In this document: piece after piece, positions 31,704 through 43,089 of the stretch
Layout: every line of letters begins with the position of its first letter
How positions within the stretch are numbered: position 1 is the first letter of the stretch
NCBI GenBank assembly: GCA_001695595.3
Contig: MBPM02000032.1
Span: 496,001 to 560,000, forward strand
Origin: Plasmopara viticola
Taxonomy: Eukaryota > Oomycota > Peronosporomycetes > Peronosporales > Peronosporaceae
DNA length: 64,000 nt
Direction of reading: 5' to 3'
The notes under the pieces: model-generated
Told to the model about the DNA's origin: nothing
The model's input: the letters and a program-made list of their open reading frames with translations, nothing else
Database searches by the model: none
Program-made: the position numbers and the translations under genes

Positions 31704-32810
31704 CTACAACTCCTCTGCCAGCTTCTTCTGCAAATTCTCCGCCAACTTTTTTCCATCATCAGTCTTTGCTGTTCCGATAATAGTCTCAATCTCGTCTTTT
31801 TTGAAGACGCTTCCGATGATTTCGTTAAGAGTCACTCTCTTTTCTTTCTCTACCCAATACTTATCCGCATACCTCGTCCACACTTCAAGCTCTGGGTTAT
31901 CAAGAAGAGCGTCTGGGGTTTCGTCAAGCTTTAAATATTTAAAAACAAGCTTTGGCGACAGACCTTTTTCTAACCATTCCTTTTCTAACTGGAGTTGAAG
32001 GTCCGTCGCACGCGCCGCTGTCACCTTTGATTGTTTTGAAGCAATAAGTAGCGAAGACAGACTCGCATCGTCAAAAGTGTGGAGTAGCTGATCCAAAGGA
32101 AGCATCAGCTCACCATGGTTGATCTCGCTGAAATAAGTGTCCCAAATGTTATACGCTTGGCCAGTAAGCAAGGTCGGGTGGCTCGGGTCCGGCTGCAAAA
32201 CGGTGTAAAGTCGGTGTGAGTCATATCCTTGTCTTCTCCAAGACGCCATCAGCTCACTCTGTAGTCTCATGGCGATAGCTTGAAGTGACTTGTCTGCATC
32301 TTCCTTTGCCTCTTCAAGCATCATTGCCAATTTATAATCACCAAATTGCCCCCATAAGTGTGCGGAAATTGACACTTGCAACTCGGGATGGTAATAATTG
32401 TAGCCTTCCACGTATTTGACCCAAACGCGAAACCAAAAATTCGACAAAATGTCCTCGTTGACCATATCGAGCCCTAGCTTGGTGTAGATAATGTAAGGAT
32501 CCTCATTTTTCAGCATCAACCAAGCCACTTGGAGCCCATGCTGAATGCTGACATAGTGTCCCCACACCGCCTGCTTGCTCCTGGTCAGGATAGTGGAAAT
32601 ATGGTTTCCCAAGCCGATATCCTCGATACCATGCACCCTCTCTTCGTCTCTTGCGGCAGGCGATTCCGAGACGAGGGCACTAGATCGACCTCTGGTTGAC
32701 GATATTGCCCCCAAGGATGCAGGGGATGCTGTCGCATTCGCAGAAGCGTCGACTTTTGCGATAAAGAAGCAAAGTGGTAGGAGGGCGAAATGAATGGTGC
32801 AAAGGCGCAT
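31704..32810 (-). CDS. E6: secreted (L)WY-type effector with dEER motif
   Basis: E6 is 368 residues from ATG 32810. The signal peptide is MRLCTIHFALLPLCFFIAKV..., then a N-A-T sequon, RSSALV at the RXLR position and RDEER at 54-58. Three W/Y modules: AWLMLKNEDPYIIYTKLGLD with WVKYVEGYN; SWRRQGYDSHRLYTVLQPD with IWDTYF; and EWLEKGLSPKLVFKYLKLD with VWTRYADKY. The C-terminus is a charged helix ending KKLAEEL. It is head to head with pseudogene E7, and both share several hundred bases of upstream sequence. An intact, likely expressed secreted effector; no target can be inferred. Confidence 0.87.
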   Translation of the reverse strand: MRLCTIHFALLPLCFFIAKVDASANATASPASLGAISSTRGRSSALVSESPAARDEERVHGIEDIGLGNHISTILTRSKQAVWGHYVSIQHGLQVAWLMLKNEDPYIIYTKLGLDMVNEDILSNFWFRVWVKYVEGYNYYHPELQVSISAHLWGQFGDYKLAMMLEEAKEDADKSLQAIAMRLQSELMASWRRQGYDSHRLYTVLQPDPSHPTLLTGQAYNIWDTYFSEINHGELMLPLDQLLHTFDDASLSSLLIASKQSKVTAARATDLQLQLEKEWLEKGLSPKLVFKYLKLDETPDALLDNPELEVWTRYADKYWVEKEKRVTLNEIIGSVFKKDEIETIIGTAKTDDGKKLAENLQKKLAEEL

Positions 32811-32827
32811 CTGTTAACTTGCTAGCC

Positions 32828-32841
32828 AAACGAAGAATGGA
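32828..32841 (-). promoter_or_regulatory. Weak Inr-like element of E6
   Basis: The minus strand reads TCCATTCTTCGTTT close to ATG 32810, at the family position. It is the least conserved of the set but still fits a T-C-ATT, then C-x-TTT pattern. Confidence 0.4.
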
Positions 32842-33755
32842 GGATAGTGCTAGTGGATTGCATCTTTAGTCTCCATTTGCGTATCATTGGCTTAAGAGGA
32901 GCCATATAATACAGACAAGCAGGTATCTTTGCTGGTACCATAAATGTTGCAGGGGCTGATCTGCTCTGTGAGCCGGTGCAGTAAATATGCTGACGTCTGC
33001 TCGACAATTCGTAGCCTGGCTACAAAGACATTAGCGAAGCCTTCATTATCACATACAAAATATACAACCAAGCATCGGTCAGTTTCATTTATAACCGGAC
33101 CGATAGAGACCACCCACTATCCGCAGTCGAAGTGATCAAGCTGCACTGTCAGTGTACAAGTAGTAGCACTAGTAAAGTTTTGGCCGCACATTCCTCTCTT
33201 TGGCTGACTGACATTGCATTACTATTATTCCGATATCATTGCTACCGTAGGCCAAAAAATAATATCATACCTCCTTGATTTCTTATGCAGTTAGTATGTA
33301 TGTGGCTACTTTATTCCTGTTATTATTAAGGCTGGAAGAGTGATGACATAAGCGCAAACAAAACCATAAAATAGTAAATGTGCTCAAAACAAAACTCTAC
33401 TATTCTGTTAAAGAGTGAAAGTCACAAGTGGATTACTATTGCTACTACTTGTATGCTGACCGTGCAGCTTGTCTGGCTATAAGTGAAACTGATCGATTGC
33501 AGCCGATGCTTGGGTTCTGAATGTTATATGTGGCAATGACGTCTCAGCCAATATATGCCACAAAATGTCGAGCAGACGTCAGCTGAGTTGCTAAACCGGC
33601 ACTACAGAGCAGATCAGCTTTATGGTACCAGTTTAGATACGGGCGTGTATGTACCCTATCCTATGGTTCCTTTTATAACAATGGCACACAAATGGAGACA
33701 AGAGATGCAATCCACTAGCAGTGCCCTTTCAATATTCTGGCCAAAAAGTCTACGA
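32842..33755. promoter_or_regulatory. Divergent intergenic region between E6 and E7
   Basis: Both halves carry the effector upstream block in opposite orientation: ggggctgatctgctctgtgagcc near 32951-32973 and cactacagagcagatcag near 33601-33618. Farther out both share gctactacttgta and a gtgaaactgatcgat-type word. It is therefore an inverted duplication of promoter sequence with a unique AT-rich centre near 33200-33440. The right half also matches 41210-41760 upstream of E10 as a direct copy. Confidence 0.6.
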
Positions 33756-34640
33756 ATGCTTCTTTGCAGCGTTCCTTAGGCACTTCTACCAATTTCTTCT
33801 TTATTGCAAAAACCGACCCTTTTGCGAATACAACAACATCCCCCGCATCCTTAGGAACGTTTTCTTCCACTAGAAATCGATCTGGTACCCTCATCTCGGA
33901 ATCTCTCGCAATAAGAGACGAAGAGAGGTTCAATGAAATCGAAAATTTCGGCTGGGTAAATAAATACGCCAATTCACTGGCCAAAAGTAAGGGGGTCGAG
34001 ATGTCAATTCTCAGCTTGAGCTCAAACTTGCTTGGTGGAGGGTGATAAATTAACATCCTGGCATGGCACTGCAGAGTAAGCTGTTGACGTATTGGAGAAA
34101 CCGACATAGCCCATACCGACTTCACCACATTTTACGGTCCACCCGATCTTGCTTACAGGCCATGCGTAAAAATTTGGAATATTTATTTCAGAGAGGTCGA
34201 CCCTGGTACGCCAATGTCGCTCTTTGGTCAGCTGCTTCGCACTTTCGGTGACGTGTGTCTGTCTTTGCTACTCATTGCATAAAAACGGTCGAAAGCAAAC
34301 AGCGGCGCTGGCTGCCAAAAGTCAACTCGAATTAGAAAAGGTCCGGTTAAGTAATGGTGAGACGCCAGAGCTTTTTTTCGAACATTTGATGCTTGACGAA
34401 AACTTATATGATGTTCTCGTCGAGAACATCAGAGAACTTCTCGATAACGTCGAGCTTAAATAATGGATGAGGTATGCGGATATGTATCGGAACAGACAAA
34501 AAGGGACGTGACTCTCAACGAAACCATTATAGCAACTTCAACGCAAACGAGATTAAAAATAATTATCGAAACAGCAGCGACCGAAGACGGATAGAGTTAG
34601 GCGGAGAAGTTGGCAGCCGCGTAAGCTTAGGAGTTTCCTC
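33756..34640 (+). pseudogene. E7: decayed effector-family gene
   Basis: Family start ATG 33756 is present but the frame stops after MLLCSVP. Another frame then carries ANTTTSPASLG, RSGTLI and RDEER (33870-33935). Later fragments match the second module (34060-34250, with SLLLI-type words) and third module (34300-34560, with LELEKVRLSNGETPELFFEH). Multiple frameshifts, stops and a large internal loss make it nonfunctional. The gene is a diverged direct relative of E10, sharing over 500 bases of upstream sequence and the 3' flank at 34630-34740. Confidence 0.75.
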
Positions 34641-34769
34641 TGTTGGCAATTGTGTTTGCGTCGTTGCAGTTTTAGCATTGTAAGACTGAAGAGATTAATG
34701 ACTTTATGAATAATACGGGTGAACATGACGTATGACAGGAAAAGTAGAGGCGAACGCGTAGGTCAGCAT

Positions 34770-37700
34770 AGTGCTAGCGAATCAGGCGCTTCAAAATCCG
34801 ATCGATAACAACAACAGTGAACGAAGCAAGACAACGACGGTGAAACAGTGACCCTGTTGCAAACTTTTTTTAACCAGCGCGGATAAATGACCGTCTATCT
34901 CTGCACCCAATGACTTTCCCATTATCGGAAAGATGAGAAACAAACCACAAACCGCGTGCTATTGCGCTTTAAGATTTGTTTTCTGGCACGAATAATACGA
35001 GCTGAAAGGATAAAAAGCAGTAAGCTTTTTCGAATCACGTCGGTACATACGCCTTTATAGGGCCTGCAGACGCGTTCGATAGCTCTAAATACATAACCAA
35101 CTATACCAGAGCAGGACACACGTGCTGACCATTGTCAAGGGTACGTCTCTCTTCCATGTGAGAAGCTGATAATATGCATCAAGTAGGTCGAGTACACTGC
35201 ACATTTTACATCCCATCTTGCTATTTTACATAAAATCGTTTTTAAATCGCGTTAGTGCCAAGATAAATTCCGAAGGCTTGCTTACTATAAAAGTCCACGA
35301 TGCGCCATTTACGATGAGGCTTTCTTTGCCACAGACAATCGGCGAGAAATGAGAGAAATTGCCCGCTCGAATTTCTTACTTCTCATGTTTGCGTGGAAGC
35401 TTACGTTGATGAGGTCACACTTTCGCATACACGCTTCAACCGTGCTGCGCAGTCTCTGCTTTCTAAAACCATTTCAAATTCATAGCACCTCTATTTGTAA
35501 CACTGATGAATGAGCTTATAAGTCACTTCTTTATCGGATATGATAAGGATCAGATGAGTCTCCCTGAATCGGAAACCTTCTTTGAGTATAATGTTCCTTC
35601 TTCGTTCTTTGAGCAAACAGAAGCTATGAGGTAATCTCTTCTGTAGGTTGAATGACTACCGCTGTGGCGAGTCTCACGCTATTCATTCCTTCCATTAAAG
35701 ACACACGTATCATCGATTCCAAAGACCGCAAAGGGCATGACGTGCTCACTACGGAACAAAGAGGACTGCGTTTCAACAGCGTATTACGGGCGAAACAACG
35801 ATGCCATTAAGCTTGACGACTTTTCGAGCTCCTGCATGGACTTTTACTCAGCACGATAAGAAATGAAAAAATGAACTTCTGAACCTTACTGATCTCTTCT
35901 CTTGGTAAAGAAACGCTTCATTGACTTCAAAGTCTAATTTTGCTTTCCTGTTCAGTACCAGACGTCCTGCGCTGATCAATAATCATCATGCATTGCCATA
36001 TCCCCTATTAAGAGATCAACACTGCCAGATATTTTGTCGTGTCGGCACTATTGTACTTCATGGTGTCGTCTAGCGCTTCGCAGTGCCTCGCCCCGTAAGA
36101 TATGTATATTTACCTTTAGACGCATGAAATAGGCAGCACCCTGAATGCCTCGGCCCTTTACCGGCTAGCAATTCTCAGCGGATCCACCTGCATGCTTAGA
36201 GATTTTCTCGTAACACCCAACCGTCGCGGACCATAATTTATATTTTGAACAACAAACGCAGGTTGGTCACTATATGATGTGCCAATTAACTTACATAGCA
36301 GGGGGCACAAAAGTGCTGGCTTGTCTTGTCACTTCCCAGTTATCCATGCGCCGCTCCACGTGAAGATACACACTATCATAGTTAATCTCCTCATAAAATT
36401 GTTCAACATCTTAGGAGAGGCAGCTCCCAAATACCCCGGTCTTTCACCGACTGTGTCCTACTTTACACAGAGCAAATGCTGTCCACGACAAGCAACTCTC
36501 AGTGGCCTCGCCTGCATGCTTGTAGTTTTTCTCGTCCGTAGACGACCATATTTCATATTTTGATCAACAAACGCAAATTGCTCAGTATATAACGTCCCAA
36601 TTTACTTACATGTCCGAAATACGCAGAGTCACTTCCCATTTGTTCATCCGCCGCTCCACGTGGTAATACCACACTATCTTAATCTATGGTCACTAATACT
36701 CGTCACGCGCCAAAGTAGGTCAATAACTCACCAAATCTGCGCAAGGACCAAAGTGGATGACACCCAATCTAAGCTCATGACATTTTGAGCGTCACACCTC
36801 GTGTCTACACCCAAGACCAACTCAACAGCGTTTAACTCTATCAAATCGAGGAATTACTTAATCACATCCAAATACAATACTCTTGTTTTCATTTTACGGT
36901 GTAATTGACATTTTGATGTGCTTAACGGACCTCAGCATATGGCATGTATATTTCGACGGTGAGCGATATAACGCATTTAAATGATGCCCGTGGGTCATTT
37001 AGTTTTGTCCATCGTTAATTTCAAATCTGTAAAGGATGCGAAAGATATCAGGCTTGCTCGCACGACTTGTGATATTAAGCTGAAATCTAGACCTCACCGA
37101 CTTATAACTTCTTCTTTAGGCTCATCAAGGCTTGTTCCGTCCCGCAGCTTACGGATGTAATGATCTCTTCTCTGTGTCAAATAGCCGTTTGGCTAAAAGT
37201 ATTCTCGAATCGAATCATCTTGACGCGCTTGACGCAGTTGGATTGAATAAAATCTATGAGGGCGTCATTAAAAAGAAAGCACTGGCAAGTTTTTCTTCGC
37301 TGACCAGTAGCTCAGAAGTCTGCATCCTAATCGCGACCAAATCTTAGGCTCGAAGAAACAGGTTGCTCTATGGGCGCTGGTTCTACTAATTGTTGCCTAT
37401 TCATCTCGCCTGGAAGAAAACTCACAAAATGCAGACTAGATATTTGAAGTGGTCTTAGTGAGACAGCGCTGCAAGGAACTCAAGCGACCCTTGATTCGGG
37501 TGTAGGTCACAGACTTCTTACGATTTTAAAAAAAGCTTAAGAGATATTTGGTACTTCTCGAAGGTCACGTGCATAGCCTCCGTTAGATCGTTCTCTAAAA
37601 ATGGTTCTTCCTGAACTAAGTGTCGTTCATAGATGCCTGGCCCTTGCGGCGTGCAAAGCAGATGAGTTTGCTGCTCAGCAACATGGTCTGCGTCAACCAG

Positions 37701-38350
37701 ATAGCATCCAGCTAGAGACCCTACACTTCCTCGCCAGGCCCTTTGTCAAAAAAGGAGAAGATCTCACACGGGTCGGCGGCGACTTACGTCGGTGCCTGAC
37801 TGTGGGCGAGTCCCATAGTCCTTGGCAGTTTGTGGTTGTACTGGACTCCCCAAGGAATGTACCGAGTCTGTCGTCTTTGGTGTTAACCATCACTCCCAGC
37901 TCTTAAATCTTAAGTGACCTAATTACCAAAGGCACCCTAAAATTACCGAGTCTGTGCCTTGAAAAGATAGCCTTTCCGGCTCATTCGTATGAGACGTATC
38001 GCGTGACCGATACGAGTCAAAACTTTTAAGGCATACCTTCGAGTGATGAATACAAGGAATATGTTGATGTTGGCCCAATGCATCTTTGCGGCCCTAGCTC
38101 TTGTAGGCCAGGCGAGTGTGCGACGGAGCGCACGTACCACTTCTCGTTCTCCTCCATGTCAAAAGGTTTAGGTGCGTGGAACTAGGGAAAATAATCGACG
38201 CACCTGCACGGTGAAGTGGGCAGCCTTCCTGACTTGAGCGGTTGTTTGGCGAATGAATGTCAGCAAAGCGCAGTTTTTGAAAAAGCACCTGCCTGCCACA
38301 CATTTTTCGGATTAACGAGGCGTTGGGATGGTACGTGTGACGTACACAGA
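34770..38350 (-). mobile_element. Degenerate Gypsy-family element, copy G4
   Basis: R4 at 34770-34880 is followed by the minus-sense reverse-transcriptase block at 35000-35220, mid-element words at 37130-37330, a gag-like block at 37610-37720 and an upstream end at 37900-38350. This is the most complete example of the family layout. A tandem-like block recurs inside it (36165-36360 and 36480-36670 share ctcagtggcc, catgcttgtag and ccgctccacgtg). No functional frame remains. Confidence 0.55.
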
Positions 38351-38428
38351 TCGAGGTTCTGTTTATAGTAAATCCATTGCATAGGAGAAAATTAATATTA
38401 AAGCGCAATTTGTTTCAAATATATAAAA

Positions 38429-38741
38429 TCAAGGCAAGTAGACTCCTGAAAGAGGACAAAACTGACACACAATCGGATGTAGGCGAGGTGGCTGGTTTTG
38501 GCGAGCGCTTCTTGACCGTGAGCTGCCAAAGCTCTCGTGAAATCGGGCAAGAGCTCCAAAACTTGTGGCCTTACCGGCGTTCACTTTTAAGTCTTTGCCA
38601 TTGGTACTGATTAACTCGATCTTGACGAGGTGCGCCTTGATAGCCGCTTCTTTCCTATCCTTAAAAGGACGACCACCTTTTTCACAAAGCTTGTTTTCGT
38701 CGTAGCTGGTGAGCATGTCGTTGCTCGCGAAGATGCGCGTA
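38429..38741 (-). pseudogene. Unidentified family X, third copy
   Basis: The minus strand reads KAHLVKIELISTNGKDLKVN and GKATSFGALARFHESFG, matching the copies at 1-660 and about 6150-6310. It abuts the truncated effector E8 at about 38742. As in the E1/E2 repeat, family X and effector sequence stay together, but here the relative order is changed. Confidence 0.45.
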
Positions 38742-39230
38742 AAGGTTGGAGAAAGCGCTCCATTTCTCCACAAGAACTTCTCAACGAGATTCCAAAAGAC
38801 CGTCACGAAGCTCGTGAGGAGTAAAGCTCCATCGTTCGATCAGAAAACAATGAGTGTCGCTGCTGCCCCATTGGCGACGTGAGTCAAGGCCAATCTCAAG
38901 TACTCGATGGTACTTAACAAAATTGACCACCTTAATTTGGATCCAGCCGAGGCTTTTGCAGTCAGACCCGAGCCATCCAACCTTACCGGCCGTGTGCATG
39001 ATATCTGGAACACTTGTTTGAGCGAGTACAACCCTGGTTGGTCAATGACGCCCTTCGAGGAGCTGGTCCACACTTTCAGTGACCGGAGTCTGTCTTCGCT
39101 ACTAATCGCTTCAGAAGAGTCAAAGGAAACAGCAACACTGGCGACCGACCTTCAACTCGAGTTAGAAGAGGAATGCTTGATTTATAATGTGGCGCCGAAG
39201 CTTGCCTTCGAACACTCCTCCATTAACTCT
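38742..39230 (+). pseudogene. E8: effector fragment, 5'- and 3'-truncated
   Basis: Homology starts in the second W/Y module at ggttggagaaagcgctcc (RWRKRSISPQELLN). It is interrupted by about 165 bp of unrelated sequence (about 38787-38953) and resumes at ttgcagtcagacccgagcc. The open part 38907-39233 includes DIWNTCLSEYNPGWSMTPFE, LSSLLIASEES and LATDLQLELEEE. It ends within the third module where it runs into the oppositely oriented E9. There is no signal peptide. Confidence 0.7.
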
Positions 39231-39232
39231 TA

Positions 39233-40027
39233 GCCAGCGTCGCCGTTTCCTTTGACTCTTTTTAAGCAATTAGTAGCAAAGACAGAACATCGTAAGTGAA
39301 AGTGTGGGTCAGCTGTTCGAAGGGCGTCATTGACCGATCAGGGTTGTACTGGCTCAAATAAATGTTCCAGATTTCATACTTACGGCCGGTAAGCAAGATT
39401 GGTCCGACTGCAAAAGGTTGTGAAGTTCTTGTGGAGAAACCGAGCGCTTTTTCCAACCTTCAATCTGCTTTTTCTGCAGTCTCGTGCCAAGAGCTTGAAT
39501 TGAAGGGTTCGCTCCACTCTTCGCATGTTCCAGCATCATTGCCAATTTACAATCATCAAATTGCTCCTGTAACTTTGCTAAAATTGACACTTCCTTCCTG
39601 GGAGGATACGCTTTGTAGCTTTCCACGTACCTGACCCAAACTCGAAACCAAAAGTTCGACAGAATGTTCTCCTTAACCTGGTCGGGCTTTAGATTGGTGA
39701 AGACAATATAAGGATCTACAATCAGTATCCTCCACCAACTTAATTTGAGCACAAGCTGACTGTCGGCAATTGAAAGCATCACTGCCTGCTTGGTCTTGGC
39801 CAGCAAACTGGCAAATTGCGTTCCCAAGCTGAAATCTTCAATACCAGGAATCCTCTCTTCGTCTCTTGCGCTCGGCGGGTCCAAGAGGAGGGTACCAGGC
39901 TGATTTGCAGTGGATAAAAAAACGTACCTGAGTGTGTGGGGGACGCAGTCGTATTCGCAGAAGCATCGGCTTTCGATATTAGGAGGAAGACAGAGAAGAG
40001 TGCTCGAGAAACGCTGCAAAGAAGCAT
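39233..40027 (-). pseudogene. E9: effector gene with frameshifts and lost 3' end
   Basis: ATG 40027 opens a family signal peptide (MLLCSVSRALFSVFLLISKA), but a frameshift near an A7 run (about 39916) moves the dEER part (QPGTLL, RDEER) to another frame. That frame continues through module 1 and into module 2. A 10-bp loss near 39400-39404, relative to E2, causes a second frameshift. A stop follows SLLLIA, and the third module is missing where E9 meets E8 tail to tail. The upstream flank (40030-40330) resembles that of E1. Nonfunctional as read. Confidence 0.75.
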
Positions 40028-40339
40028 TTGTAACCTTGCTGGCGAATTTGAAACGTTCGGATGGATTGCATTCTAGTATCCGCATGCGCACCATTGATTA
40101 GAAGGGATGGTTTGGAAGCCATCATGAGAATCTATAAACGCTGCGGGGACTGCTACGAATACGCTTAGACTTGATCGGTGCGTATTGCGAATACGGCCCA
40201 AGCATTGGCTTTTGAAAACCAGTTCTGCTTCTCGATATTAAGACCGATAAAGACCCTGTCAAGCAGTAGCAATAATATTGTTCTGGCATCCACCGCGCTT
40301 AACGTGGCGACTCTTCACTTTTTAATATGTATAGCTATT

Positions 40340-41205
40340 TAAAGAGACTCTAATTTTTACATGATCTCTCATAGGTTTGCATTTTCTCGTCTATGATTTT
40401 GCCTACGTTTTTACCACTCTTTCCATCTTTTTTATTAAAGAGATAAAGTATAAATAGACACCCTGACTCTGGCGATGATGCCAAAACAAGAGTTGTGGTG
40501 ATACCTATTCACTTATATTTCTGATCCCTAAAAAAGGAATGTCACGGCAAAATGGCTTGATTCCTTACAGTCAACCTAGTATCAAAATTGTTAATTGATC
40601 TGCCTTCTTCAGTGGTTATGTTAATTTGCACACACAATGTTCCCCGTCGTCGCGGCCATCAGACTGCTCGATACCAGTCTCAATACATACCTTGCATTGG
40701 ACCATCTAGAAATACTCCCATGTTGACACCAGCATTGATCAAATATTTTTTGTGAACGTACTTAAATCAATAAATTCTCATTTTTTTGTATGAAACTTGA
40801 ATAATGGCAATGTCAAAAGTGCGTAGGTCTGGCGAATCTAAAAAAAAAAATTGATAGCTATGTTCACGTCGGTAGAATCCTTTAACCATCCGAATATAAC
40901 ACTTCTGTACAGCTATAGTACCAGATTTAAATTTTTCTTTGTAGATACAGTCATGATAGCTTTAGAGTCGGGGGATTGTGGCTTCAAGATCATAGAAAAA
41001 TGGTGCGACCTTTACTCATGTCGATCATTATGGTCCAGCAAAACCGTATAGATACCCTTTTGACTCCATACGGTAATAGAAACTGAGCTTTGATTTGATT
41101 AAGCTTGCATTAACTAGTAGCGGCGTGTACCGTCAATGTGCCTGCTCCATCACCACGCATCATCTGTGAAATTCGTATCTGTTAGACTTGCGCCACCAGG
41201 AGTCC
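40340..41205. other. Intergenic, AT-rich, no gene seen
   Basis: No coding or RNA gene recognised. It contains an A-run at about 40842-40851. Confidence 0.45.
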
Positions 41206-41209
41206 CACC

Positions 41210-41836
41210 TTGATCCTCCTTGTAGCGGCTGAGGCCACCATAGGCCAGAAATTGAAATCATACCGGCACGCGGAACGAATATCATAACGGCTTGACTTCT
41301 CACGCAATTGATATGCATTATTTCTGTTAGAATGAAGGCTAAAGGAGTGAATGAATTGTGTATTAATATTTCTACAAATGATCACATCGCAAACAAAACC
41401 ATAAAAGAGTCAGAACAAAACCTAAATATCCTGGTAAGAGTTTAAGATCACTTAAGACATAAAAGTGAGTGAATGCCAAACAATACTATTGCTACTACTT
41501 GTACACTGACAGTGCAGCCAGAATTTTGGGTGGTCTTTATCGGCTCGGATATAAGTGAAACTGGTCGATAGCAGCCGATGCGTGGGTTGTATATGTCATA
41601 TGTGGCAATGAAGGCTTAGCTAATGTGTTTGTAGCCAAGCTACAAATCGTCGAGCAGACGTGAGCATAGTTAATGAACCGGCACTACAGAGCAGATCAGC
41701 CCCTGGAATGTTTATGGTATCAGTCTTAAATACCTGCTTGTATGTACCATATGGTTCCTCCTTTGCCATCGATACGCAAATGGAGACTAGCGGTGGCACG
41801 TCCCATTCATTATTCAATTGTCCAGCAAGTTTCCAA
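41210..41836 (+). promoter_or_regulatory. Extended upstream region of E10
   Basis: Matches 33230-33755 upstream of E7 as a direct copy, with gctactacttgta, gcagccgatgcgtgggtt and ggcactacagagcagatcag in order. An Inr-like TCATTATTCAATTG lies at 41807-41820, 16 bases before ATG 41837. This supports that start, although the frame is open upstream to 41660 without an ATG at its limit. Confidence 0.6.
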
Positions 41837-43006
41837 ATGCGCCTTTGCAGCCTTCTTTTAGCACTCCTACCACCTCTCTTCTTTATCGCCAAAGCCAACG
41901 CCTCAGTGAATGCAACAGCTTTCCCCGCGCCCTTAGGGTCATTTTCTTCCACTGGAAATCGATCTGGTACCCTCATCTCGGAATCGCCAACTGCAAGAGA
42001 CGAAGAGAGGATTAATGGAATCAAAGATTTCGGCTGGGAGAATAAATATGCCAATCTACTGGCTAAATCCATGCAGTCGTTATGGGATCGGAAATACTAT
42101 TCTCGGTTTGAGCGTAAACTTGCTTGGTGGAGGGCAACGAATAAGCATCCTGACATTATTTACGAAAAGCTGAAGCAGGATGATAGCAGCAAAGACATTT
42201 TGTCGTGGTCTTGGTTTCAAGATTGGTTCAGGTACGTGGAAATGTACAATTCGGACCATCCCAGGAAAAAAGTGTCAATTTATTTTAGGTTGAAAAAACA
42301 ATTTACTGAGTATGAAATAGCGGTGATGGCGAGAAAGGCAAAGAGTAAAGACGACTCGATCGCTCAAAAGATTGGCACGACACTGCAGGATTTGCAGCTG
42401 ACGTATTGGAAAGAACAAAACTATAGCCCTTCCACTGTCCACGAACTTTTACAGTGGCTTCCGAGCCACCGGATGTTGTTATACAATAAAGTGTATGATA
42501 TTTGGAACATGTATTTGATCGACTACCTCTCTATGGCGCCAATGCCGTACTTCGATCAGCTGCTCCACAGTTTCGATGACCGGAGTTTATCTTTGCTACT
42601 GGTTGATTCAAGACGGTCACCTTTAACAGTGACGACGGCAGCAGAATTTCAACTCGAGTTGGAAAAGGTTTGGTTAAGTAAAATTGTGGGGCCGGATCTT
42701 GCCTTCGACTATTTAGGGCTTAGCCAACGCCCTGTTCGTCTTTTCGACAACAAGGAGCTTAAAACGTGGATTAGGTATGCGCATCTGTATCGGGAAGAGT
42801 TCGGAGAGGACGTGACTCTCGACGAGGTCATTGCAAGCCACTTTAACGCAGACGAGGTTGTGGAAATTATCAAAACAGCAGAGACTGATGGTAGAAAGGA
42901 GTTGGCGGAGTTGGCGGAGCTTATAAGAAAGAACCTGGAGAAGAAGTTGGCAGCCGCGGTACCTTCAGAGTTGCCTCTATCGGCACGTGCGTCTGAGTCG
43001 TTGTAG
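41837..43006 (+). CDS. E10: secreted (L)WY-type effector with dEER motif
   Basis: E10 is 389 residues from ATG 41837. The signal peptide is MRLCSLLLALLPPLFFIAKA... (1-22), followed by a N-A-T sequon, RSGTLI at the RXLR position and RDEER at 54-58. Three W/Y modules: AWWRATNKHPDIIYEKLKQD with WFRYVEMYN; YWKEQNYSPSTVHELLQ with IWNMYL; and VWLSKIVGPDLAFDYLGL with TWIRYAHLY. The C-terminus has short repeats (ELAELAEL, NLEKKLAAA) and extends past the usual family end by about 15 residues. Likely a functional secreted effector. Extension upstream of ATG 41837 is rejected on the start-site element. Confidence 0.87.
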   Translation: MRLCSLLLALLPPLFFIAKANASVNATAFPAPLGSFSSTGNRSGTLISESPTARDEERINGIKDFGWENKYANLLAKSMQSLWDRKYYSRFERKLAWWRATNKHPDIIYEKLKQDDSSKDILSWSWFQDWFRYVEMYNSDHPRKKVSIYFRLKKQFTEYEIAVMARKAKSKDDSIAQKIGTTLQDLQLTYWKEQNYSPSTVHELLQWLPSHRMLLYNKVYDIWNMYLIDYLSMAPMPYFDQLLHSFDDRSLSLLLVDSRRSPLTVTTAAEFQLELEKVWLSKIVGPDLAFDYLGLSQRPVRLFDNKELKTWIRYAHLYREEFGEDVTLDEVIASHFNADEVVEIIKTAETDGRKELAELAELIRKNLEKKLAAAVPSELPLSARASESL

Positions 43007-43089
43007 GTTTAGCATTGTAAGACTAGAGAGAATAATGACTTGATAAATAAAATGGATTGACATGACATGTGACAGGAATAGCAGAGCGG

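Noticed and set aside
36165..36670. Internal similar blocks in G4 as a CRISPR or satellite array
   Set aside because: Only two diverged blocks with no regular repeat-spacer pattern.
38377..38824. Short plus-strand open frames near E8
   Set aside because: Antisense to family X; only the part from 38742 has effector homology.
41660..41836. N-terminal extension of E10
   Set aside because: It begins without ATG and overlaps the conserved promoter block.
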